NCBI RefSeq assembly: GCF_027460065.1 | Contig: NZ_JAPYZZ010000001.1 | Coordinates: 942,973-1,006,972, forward strand | From: Martinezella rhizogenes | Lineage (GTDB): Bacteria; Pseudomonadota; Alphaproteobacteria; Rhizobiales; Rhizobiaceae | Direction: 5' to 3' | Length of the DNA: 64,000 nucleotides | Shown here: one piece after another, positions 58,501 through 64,000 of the stretch | Position numbering within the stretch: position 1 is the first letter of the stretch | Layout of the letters: every line of letters begins with the position of its first letter | Position numbers and translations under genes: made by a program | Notes under the pieces: model-generated | The model's database searches: none | What the model saw: only the letters and a program-made list of their open reading frames with translations | What the model was told of the DNA's origin: nothing

Positions 58501-59722
58501 TGAGATCGGCGCTTTCGGCGGTCAGTTTGACATCATCAAGCCGGCCCTGTGGCAGCGTAAGGCTGCGCAGGGAAACCGTGGTGTTGAGGTGTGCGGCATC
58601 CGCACCACCCTTCAGGGAAAGATCGAGGCCGTTGATGAGGGCCTGGATTTCACCATTGCCGAGTGGCCAGCGGAAGTCCACGGGGCCGGCGGTGCCGATG
58701 AGGTTGGCGGCCAGATCGTTTTGACCGTTCGGATCGACGGTGCCGGATGCCGTCAGCAGCAGCGTGCCGGTCTCCAGCGTACTGCTGCCGATGTCGATGC
58801 GACCCTGCGGAGAGAGTGTGGCATTCGCATCGAGCTTCGTTTCGCCGGCAAAAAGCTGGCGGAAGGCAGGCGGCAGCAGCAGATCGGGCTGGCCGCCGCC
58901 TGCAATCTCGATACGGCGCGTTCCGTCATCGCCAAGGAGATGACGACCGGTAACGTTGACCACCGCATTGCCGGCGACATTGCCGCGCAATGTGCCCGTC
59001 CAGCTGGAAAGCGGGCCTTCGCCATTGAGGTCTATTGCCACAGCAGGCGTGCCGGGAAGCGAAAGCAGCGTGGCGAGCAGGCCGCCTTCGGGTTCCTTCA
59101 TCTCGGCTTTCAGCTTCAGCACGTTCTCATTCGGCAGGAATGCAACGTCGGCATTGACCTCCGCATCCACAGCATTGCGCCTGTGAGCGTTGAGCGAAAG
59201 CCGCATGTCGTCCTGGGCGGCCTTGAGGTTGCCTTCCGCCGTCAGGTCGAAGGCGCGGCCAAGAAGCGACTGCCCTAGGCTGATGTCCGGAAAGCTGAAA
59301 TTATCGATGACGATTTCAATGGGAAGCGAAGAGCCGCCGGAGCTTTTGCCGGCCGTCTGCTGGGCCGGCAGTGGTTGGCGCTCGACATCGACCGATCCGG
59401 CCGCGACGCGGTCGGCATGGAAGGTGCCGGCAAGCAGCGATAGCGGCGACCAGTCGACGGCGATCTGGTTCACGCGGGCATAGGGTCCCTGCCGGTCTGA
59501 AAGCGTGACGTTATCGAGCCGCAGGCGGCCGGTCAGAAGGCCGCCGGGAGGCGAAATCTCGATCGTCTGATCGGGTGTCGATACGAGCGATGAAATCTGC
59601 TTTGCGGCAATCCGGGCGCCCATCGGCGTAAAACCGACGAACAGAACCGCAAGCAACACCAGCACCACGCAGCACAATGCAGCGTAGCCCAGCCATTTCA
59701 GCAATCGAATCAACGTTTTCAT
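55562..59722 (-). CDS. tamB: TamB-like translocation and assembly module protein
   Basis: The 1386-residue protein has an N-terminal membrane anchor (residues 5-28) and a very long repetitive beta-rich periplasmic region with a C-terminal DUF490 (TamB) domain, marked by FGGGLVPVLDMKADS, PQDEVMAQLIFGQ and a final aromatic YEKEY. Such proteins bridge inner and outer membrane, helping assemble outer-membrane proteins and move phospholipids. ATG 59722 is preferred over TTG 59725. It lies 45 bases after tamA on the same strand. Confidence 0.92.
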   Translation of the reverse strand: MKTLIRLLKWLGYAALCCVVLVLLAVLFVGFTPMGARIAAKQISSLVSTPDQTIEISPPGGLLTGRLRLDNVTLSDRQGPYARVNQIAVDWSPLSLLAGTFHADRVAAGSVDVERQPLPAQQTAGKSSGGSSLPIEIVIDNFSFPDISLGQSLLGRAFDLTAEGNLKAAQDDMRLSLNAHRRNAVDAEVNADVAFLPNENVLKLKAEMKEPEGGLLATLLSLPGTPAVAIDLNGEGPLSSWTGTLRGNVAGNAVVNVTGRHLLGDDGTRRIEIAGGGQPDLLLPPAFRQLFAGETKLDANATLSPQGRIDIGSSTLETGTLLLTASGTVDPNGQNDLAANLIGTAGPVDFRWPLGNGEIQALINGLDLSLKGGADAAHLNTTVSLRSLTLPQGRLDDVKLTAESADLNIANRSGTIATVLSVVQSSFVSPDIDRLVRAPLTIKAPLILTSSTIGFNGATLESASVGGTLNGSFDLTDNRLTSSVQLFALPATLPPALAEKFDTTIALEGDIDMTIGGRTSVENLVVKSGTIEAAGNVSLENDALSADLKGKFPALEKLTPQAKGIADFAIEASGALAAPDFNVTLSSESAVLAGRKLEALKVNASGKADPTAPQAKLTASGSLDRQKIDANANVVQTENGTAIPELHVAVGRNILDGKLQFSQQFLPTGNLSFNFPDLALLAALAAQQADGDIAGDIALSNANGKIAATIKANGSSIRQGTTTISKLAADISIDDLQALAINGKISADSVNAGTAAISGLNATIGHSGTTTAFDVNGRYDNAPLVVKGSADTGGSPMTVRVDAFSAAPKGIPVRLEKPSTIAIQNGTARITDLTIITGDGRVEVNGTAGSTLDVKADIRSLPASLANAFAAGLDAAGSISGTVSAKGAASDPSVDYNLNWANAEVAQTRAAGLAALGIKANGRFAGGNLQIDTNVTGQGGMSLSGGGSLGIAGSRPLSMAFSGRLPFSAVAAQTSAQGLDVDGTAAIDVRISGTASAPVVTGSITTDGTRLTDVRRNLTINGLGATITFDRDRAVISRLTGKLAGGGTISGTGNIGIAGGSGFPADISITLDRAGYNDGTLVTTVVSGTLTLKGPLLNSPVLGGNLTLDRSAITIPEKLPASLTEIDVKHKNAPPKVRAQAKALGADQGGSGSSSTINLDLQVNAPSGIFVRGRGIDAELTGNLTIRGTAAVPVISGGFEMRRGRLEILTRRLDFTTGNITFGGGLVPVLDMKADSTVGSTTVTVSVSGNANDPTFAFSSAPALPQDEVMAQLIFGQSMSKLSALQIARLADAAAQLAGGRSTSLFDKLRSNLGVDDLDISTDSEGQARVSAGKYLNERTYLELQQSGDSGAKAIINLDVGRGVKLRGEAGGNGEGAAGIFYEKEY

Positions 59723-59767
59723 CAAGGGTAATCTACACTCTGTTGCAAGGGTGTTCGACTGCGGCGT

Positions 59768-61693
59768 TTAAAAAGACTGGCCGATACCAGCATAAATGCC
59801 GAAATTGTTGCCGCCGTCGTATTTTTCAAGCGGCATGGCGACATCGAGACGCAGAGGCCCGAAGGGCGTCGCGTAACGCAGGCCGATACCGGCACCAGCC
59901 CGGATATCGGAAAAATCGGGGGTCACCTCATCCGAAACCACGCCGGCGTCGACGAAGGGCACGAGACCGATCGTATCGGTGACCTTGATGCGGGCTTCAA
60001 TGGAGCCGACCACATAGGAGCGGCCGCCGGTCGCATCGCCCGCCGCATTATAGGGCGAAATTTCCTGATAGCTGTAGCCGCGCACCGATCCGCCACCGCC
60101 GGCGAAAAAGCGCCGTGTGGTCGGGATGTCCTGCAGATCGCTGCCGCCCACCAGAACACCACCGGAGAGCTTTCCAGCCATGATCAACCGGTCTTCGGCA
60201 CCAAGTCCCTTGTAACCGGTGATGGAACCTTCGAAAGAGGAGAAGAACGTACCATTGAGCGCCTCATAGCTTGGCTTGGCGGCCAGGGATGCGCGGAAAC
60301 CTTCGGTGGGGTTCAGCTTGTCGTCACGCGTGTCGCGAACGAATTCCAGCGGTATCGAGGTGGTCAGATATTCGTTCTTGCCAAAGGCGTCTTCGGTATC
60401 GGCCCATTGCACCTCGAGGCCGGCGGCGGCGGTGTCGGTGTCGTTCAGCTCATAGGCAAAACCGGCCGTGCCCGTCAGCGTCTTGGCTTCATAGGTATCG
60501 GGATGTTCGGTCTTGGCAATCAGGCTGGTCTTGAAGGTGGTGCGCGGATTGAACATGCCGGGTTTGGTGAAGGTGATGCCCGCCGAATAATCCATGCCCT
60601 CGACGCTCGATGCCTCGGCGATGCGCGAGACCGAGCCTTCGATACGCAATGATTCCGCCTGACCGAACAGGTTCCGGTGACCCCAGTAACCCTGTAGGCC
60701 GATGCCTTCCGTGGTGGAATATTGCGCGCCGACGCCGAAATAACGGTGCTTGCCTTCGGACACTTCGATGGTGAGCGGAATGGAGCCGTCGCGGGCGAGG
60801 GTCCCCGCCTCCTTTATCGTCAGGCTGGAAAAGACGCCGAGCTGGCGCAGGCGGTCGGCAGCCTTGCGCAGCTTTTCCGGCGAATAGGGCTCGCCGCCAT
60901 TGAGGCGCGAATAACGGCGGATGAAGTCGCCATCGACGGCTTTTTCGCCGGTGACGGTGACCGTGCCGAGTGGCGCAACGGGGCCGCCTTCAGCTGCCAT
61001 CGTAATGTCGACCGTATTTGTTGCGTGGTTTGCGACCGCCTCGCGCTTCGTCAGTTTCGCAAGTGGTCGGCCTTCCGCCTTGAGATCGTCGATCAGCTTG
61101 TTGCCGGCGCGGATGATTGCCAGCGACCCGGCATCGCCGCCATTGATCAGGCCGTATTCCTCAAGATTGCGGCCCGTTACATCGCCTTCAAGGCGAACGT
61201 TGCCGAGGGTGAATTTCGGGCCCGGCGTTACCGTTATGACCACGGGTACAGGTGCGCTGTGATCGAAGACCGGGTTAGGAGGCAGGTCATCAACGTTCTT
61301 TCCGGCCACGGTCACGTTGACGATGCCGCCATAACGGGCATTTTCGTAAAGCGCGGCGATCAGCCTGTCCCTGTCGTCTCGCGCCTTTATCAGAAGGCCG
61401 AGATCGCCGGAGGCAGGCTTGTCCTTGTCGGCCAGAAGAAGCGAGCTGTTTTCCAGGCTGCCCCGGAGGGACTTGTCGGCGTCGGCCGCGTCAAGCGTGA
61501 CGGCATATTTGACCGGGTTGATAACCTCGACCTCCGGTTCTTCCGAACCCCAGAGGCGCATGCCGAACAGTTTGAAGGCGAAAGCATCACGGGCAAACGC
61601 CGGATACAGGGCGAACGTGAAAGCAACCGCAAGAGCGGTGCCAGCTTTCCGATACGCAATACGTGTCTTCGGGTTAGTCCGTGTTCTTCGCAT
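59768..61693 (-). CDS. tamA: TamA-like outer-membrane protein (Omp85/BamA family)
   Basis: The 641-residue protein has a signal peptide with a hydrophobic core (about 17-38), POTRA domains (about 70-340, with GTVTVTGEKAVDGDFI and similar strands) and a C-terminal 16-stranded Omp85 barrel containing FFAGGGGSVRGYSYQ (VRGY/F motif) and ending in Phe (AGIGQSF). It is the outer-membrane partner of TamB. The pair forms one minus-strand operon tamA-tamB. Confidence 0.94.
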   Translation of the reverse strand: MRRTRTNPKTRIAYRKAGTALAVAFTFALYPAFARDAFAFKLFGMRLWGSEEPEVEVINPVKYAVTLDAADADKSLRGSLENSSLLLADKDKPASGDLGLLIKARDDRDRLIAALYENARYGGIVNVTVAGKNVDDLPPNPVFDHSAPVPVVITVTPGPKFTLGNVRLEGDVTGRNLEEYGLINGGDAGSLAIIRAGNKLIDDLKAEGRPLAKLTKREAVANHATNTVDITMAAEGGPVAPLGTVTVTGEKAVDGDFIRRYSRLNGGEPYSPEKLRKAADRLRQLGVFSSLTIKEAGTLARDGSIPLTIEVSEGKHRYFGVGAQYSTTEGIGLQGYWGHRNLFGQAESLRIEGSVSRIAEASSVEGMDYSAGITFTKPGMFNPRTTFKTSLIAKTEHPDTYEAKTLTGTAGFAYELNDTDTAAAGLEVQWADTEDAFGKNEYLTTSIPLEFVRDTRDDKLNPTEGFRASLAAKPSYEALNGTFFSSFEGSITGYKGLGAEDRLIMAGKLSGGVLVGGSDLQDIPTTRRFFAGGGGSVRGYSYQEISPYNAAGDATGGRSYVVGSIEARIKVTDTIGLVPFVDAGVVSDEVTPDFSDIRAGAGIGLRYATPFGPLRLDVAMPLEKYDGGNNFGIYAGIGQSF

Positions 61694-61817
61694 AAGCTGC
61701 TTTATGGTTGAGCATTTATTATGGCTCTGACCCGTTTCCTGTCCGTTAACATTGCAATTTAATCATAAGCAAACGGCTTTGGGGACCCTTTGGCCTGCGT
61801 TTTTGCCCCCTTAACGC

Positions 61818-61842
61818 AAAAAGCCCCGGGTGACCGGGGCTT
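61818..61842 (-). terminator. Intrinsic terminator of the glycine-zipper lipoprotein gene
   Basis: aagccccgg (61821-61829) pairs with ccggggctt (61834-61842) around gtga. On the minus strand the stem runs into TTTTT (61818-61822). It lies 26 bases after the lipoprotein stop and separates it from tamA. Confidence 0.9.
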
Positions 61843-61868
61843 CTGTGCAACGGTATGTCACGCAGCGA

Positions 61869-62120
61869 TTAGCGGCAACGTGCCGTGTAACGCTGACCGT
61901 ACTGGTCGCGATAATAGCAATAACCCGGCTCGGATGCATTGCCGATCAAAGCGCCGCCGACGCCGCCGATCGCTGCGCCAACTGCCGCGCCGCGAACGTT
62001 ACCCGTGATGGCTCCACCAATGACAGCGCCGGAAACAGCGCCGATCGAAGCGCCCTTTTCAGTCTGCGTGCAGCTTGCAAGCGACAGGCCGACGAGCGCA
62101 AATATGATTGCCTTTTTCAT
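61869..62120 (-). CDS. Small lipoprotein with glycine-zipper domain
   Basis: The 83-residue protein begins with a signal peptide ending in lipobox LASC (Cys17). The middle is a glycine zipper (GAVSGAVIGG, GNVRGAAVGAAIGGVGGALIG) as in YmgG/Osm-type outer-membrane lipoproteins, and the tail contains a Tyr/Cys-rich YCYYRDQYGQRYTARC end. ATG 62120 has GGAGAG 8 bases upstream. Function is unknown; it stands alone between tamA and hemA. Confidence 0.88.
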   Translation of the reverse strand: MKKAIIFALVGLSLASCTQTEKGASIGAVSGAVIGGAITGNVRGAAVGAAIGGVGGALIGNASEPGYCYYRDQYGQRYTARCR

Positions 62121-62328
62121 GAAACTCTCTCCAACGTTACAATGAGCTCTTCGGCTCGGTAGGCGTCCCATATTTATCTGCGGCGACTGCTACCTCCGAC
62201 CGCCACAGATAACTAACAATTCGATGTCGTTTAGGGAAGCCTCATCTTCCAGGCATTCCTGCGAGCGTAAATCGATTGTGTGCGAGACAACGGCGCGGTG
62301 CGAAAAAGGTTCCAAATCTCGCGGTTTT
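62121..62328. other. Left part of the divergent lipoprotein/hemA spacer
   Basis: This stretch (371 bases without a gene up to 62491, of which this is the first part) must contain the lipoprotein promoter. I see no open frame or RNA that I can support. Confidence 0.5.
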
Positions 62329-62342
62329 TTGATGTGAATCAA
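62329..62342. promoter_or_regulatory. FNR/FixK-type box upstream of hemA
   Basis: TTGATGTGAATCAA is a perfect TTGAT-N4-ATCAA anaerobox. Its centre is 41.5 bases before a start predicted from the -10 at 62365-62370, the geometry of class II activation. Proteins of the FnrN/FixK family are known to control hemA in rhizobia. Confidence 0.87.
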
Positions 62343-62364
62343 TTTTGTACTTTTCATCAGCGTC

Positions 62365-62370
62365 TATAAA
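62365..62370 (+). promoter_or_regulatory. -10 element of hemA promoter
   Basis: TATAAA lies 22 bases after the FNR box. Transcription would begin near 62377, giving a leader of about 115 bases. There is no good -35, as expected when FNR replaces it. Confidence 0.65.
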
Positions 62371-62491
62371 CGGTTTATTGGAATGGTTCAAAACAACGGC
62401 GAATTGACGCAGACGTGGTTAAAGCAGCTCGCAAGGGTTGACGGTCCCGGTGTCGAGGCAGAAAACGATCTGGTCAATTCTGGAGCATGGC

Positions 62492-63709
62492 ATGGACTTC
62501 GAGGCATTTTTTACGACGGAACTGCAAAGCCTGCATTCTGAGGGACGTTATCGCGTTTTTGCGGATATCGAGCGCCAGCAGGGCAATTTCCCCCGCGCGA
62601 CACGGTACAACGCCAATGGCGAACGCAAGGACGTAACCGTCTGGTGCTCCAACGACTATCTCGGCATGGGCCAGAACCCGAAAGTCATCGAAGCCATGAA
62701 GGCCGCCATCGATCACTGTGGCGCGGGTGCGGGAGGCACCCGGAACATTTCTGGAACCAACCATTACCACGTTCTGCTCGAACAGGAACTTGCCGACCTT
62801 CATGGCAAGGAATCGGCGCTGATCTTCACGTCTGGTTACGTTTCCAACTGGGCGACCCTCGGTACGCTTGGTCAGAAAATTCCGGGCCTCATCATTTTCT
62901 CCGATGCACTCAACCATGCATCGATGATCGAAGGCATCCGTTACGGTCGTTGCGAGCGGGTTATCTGGAAACACAACGATCTTGAAGATCTTGAGGCGAA
63001 GCTTAAGGCAGCGGATCCGAACGCGCCGAAGCTGATTGCCTTTGAATCGGTCTATTCGATGGATGGCGATATCGCGCCGATCAAGGAAATCTGTGATCTG
63101 GCCGACCGTTACGGCGCCATGACCTATCTCGACGAAGTCCATGCCGTTGGCATGTACGGGCCGCGTGGCGGCGGCATTGCCGAGCGCGAAGGCTTGATGG
63201 ATCGCCTGACGATCATCGAGGGAACACTTGGCAAGGCCTTCGGCGTGATGGGCGGCTATATTACCGGTTCTACGGCGGTCTGCGATTTCATCCGCTCTTT
63301 TGCCTCCGGCTTCATCTTCACGACGGCCCTGCCGCCGTCGCTTGCCGCCGGTGCAATTGCCTCGATCCAGCATCTGAAGGCCAGCCCTTTCGAGCGTGCC
63401 CGCCATCAGGACCGGGTGCGCAGGCTGCGCGGTCTTCTCGATGCCCGCGGCATTCCGCATATGGACAATCCAAGCCACATCGTGCCGGTCATGGTCGGCG
63501 ATGCCGCCAAGTGCAAGTGGATTTCGGACATTCTGCTGGATAGTCACGGCGTCTACGTACAGCCGATCAATTATCCGACGGTGCCGCGCAAGACCGAGCG
63601 CCTGCGCATCACGCCGACGCCGTTGCACAGCGATGCGGACATCGAGCATCTGGTCGGCGCGCTGCACCAGCTCTGGTCGCATTGCGCGCTGGCGCGTGCG
63701 GTGGCCTGA
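62492..63709 (+). CDS. hemA: 5-aminolevulinate synthase
   Basis: The 405-residue PLP enzyme condenses glycine and succinyl-CoA to 5-aminolevulinate, the first haem precursor by the C4 (Shemin) route used by alphaproteobacteria. [31 protein letters not shown] and the PLP lysine Lys248 in EGTLGKAFG are all in place. Its substrate is supplied by the sucAB/sucCD products encoded at 31-38 kb. ATG 62492 follows GGAGCATGGC; the TTG at 62438 is not preferred. An FNR box precedes it. Confidence 0.98.
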   Translation: MDFEAFFTTELQSLHSEGRYRVFADIERQQGNFPRATRYNANGERKDVTVWCSNDYLGMGQNPKVIEAMKAAIDHCGAGAGGTRNISGTNHYHVLLEQELADLHGKESALIFTSGYVSNWATLGTLGQKIPGLIIFSDALNHASMIEGIRYGRCERVIWKHNDLEDLEAKLKAADPNAPKLIAFESVYSMDGDIAPIKEICDLADRYGAMTYLDEVHAVGMYGPRGGGIAEREGLMDRLTIIEGTLGKAFGVMGGYITGSTAVCDFIRSFASGFIFTTALPPSLAAGAIASIQHLKASPFERARHQDRVRRLRGLLDARGIPHMDNPSHIVPVMVGDAAKCKWISDILLDSHGVYVQPINYPTVPRKTERLRITPTPLHSDADIEHLVGALHQLWSHCALARAVA

Positions 63710-63737
63710 CGGCCGCAGTTCAGACAGGAAAAATCAG

Positions 63738-63755
63738 GGCCGCGTTTACGCGGCC
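63738..63755 (+). terminator. First hairpin after hemA
   Basis: ggccgcg (63738-63744) pairs with cgcggcc (63749-63755) around ttta. No T-run follows, so it is a weak terminator on its own. Confidence 0.5.
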
Positions 63756-63765
63756 TTATACATTA

Positions 63766-63803
63766 AAGGCCGGACCATCGTTATGATGTTCCGGCCTTGT
63801 TTG
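63766..63803 (+). terminator. Second hairpin after hemA
   Basis: aaggccgga (63766-63774) pairs with tccggcctt (63790-63798), with an inner catc/gatg helix, followed by gtttg. Together with the first hairpin it probably ends hemA transcripts. The remaining bases to 63965 show no gene. Confidence 0.6.
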
Positions 63804-63965
63804 TCTTGAAGGTGGTTGCAACACCGTCGAGACGATGAGCAGAGCGGTTGGTCCTTGCGGGCCTGAACTTTTCGTTCGAAAAAAAGCAAAACCCTCTGCG
63901 CATTACGAGGCTTCGTCGAACCGTTGAGAGAGCCGAGCGCTCGCGTATAAGGGAGACAAGACCTC

Positions 63966-64000
63966 ATGACCTATACTAGCCATTTTGTCGGCATCGACAT
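63966..64000 (+). CDS. Start of an unidentified reading frame (3' end outside window)
   Basis: The frame opens with ATG 63966 and reads MTYTSHFVGID before the window ends. GGGAG lies about 12 bases upstream. With 11 residues I cannot assign a family. A VGID start occurs in IS110-type transposases, among others, so a mobile element is possible but not supported beyond that. Confidence 0.4.
   Translation, partial: MTYTSHFVGID

Overview
The window is ordinary, gene-dense chromosomal DNA (GC-rich, short spacers, long operons) from an alphaproteobacterium of the Rhizobiaceae, most likely Agrobacterium or a close Rhizobium relative. The main reasons are the gene orders: sdhCDAB near mdh-sucCD-sucAB-lpdA, an atpHAGDC cluster without the F0 genes, hemCD followed by mitofilin-like and HemY-like genes, tsaD-gpsA-YciI-EVE, an Omp19-like lipoprotein, and an ALAS-type hemA behind an FNR box. 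The species is inferred from sequence memory, not from a database search. I see no rRNA, tRNA, CRISPR array, prophage or complete insertion sequence.

Layout. 1-6.2 kb: the end of an ABC transporter (permease and ATPase), a LysE exporter, a short-chain dehydrogenase, argG, a Bcr/CflA-type efflux pump and a MarR regulator. 6.4-14 kb: an M3 oligopeptidase, the ribosome GTPase typA, a GNAT acetyltransferase, inorganic pyrophosphatase, a DUF167/YggT pair and an MFS transporter. 14-20.2 kb (minus strand): a six-gene run hemC-hemD-mitofilin-HemY-TerB-class I glutamine amidotransferase. 20.3-24.2 kb: tsaD-gpsA-YciI-EVE-methyltransferase, then a small secreted protein facing it.

24.5-40.3 kb is the respiratory and TCA core: sdhCDAB, an Omp19-like lipoprotein, zapE, mdh, sucC, sucD, sucA, sucB and lpdA. 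A MAPEG protein and a second LysE-type exporter lie between sucB and lpdA. 40.4-46.4 kb: cytochrome b561, a DUF2867 protein, a TraB/GumN protein, xerC, priA and a small membrane protein. 46.7-51.7 kb: the F1 ATP synthase genes atpHAGDC. 51.9-55.4 kb: fdhD, a soluble twin-PAS chemoreceptor and cheW. 55.6-61.7 kb (minus strand): tamA-tamB for outer-membrane assembly. 61.9-63.7 kb: a glycine-zipper lipoprotein and hemA. The last 35 bases open another reading frame.

Functionally the window joins central carbon oxidation (2-oxoglutarate to oxaloacetate), the complex II and F1 machinery it feeds, and haem synthesis (hemA, hemC, hemD) for the same respiratory chain. No new multi-gene system such as a defence island or secondary-metabolite cluster is visible. 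The interesting signals are regulatory or architectural: an FNR box at textbook distance from a -10 element before hemA, related CGTAAA/TTACGTAA motifs before sdhC and mdh, near-perfect palindromes in divergent promoters, a ppa terminator built into the coding sequence of the facing gene, a duplicated module at the HemY-like C-terminus, and a soluble chemoreceptor with a C-terminal xWxxF tail.
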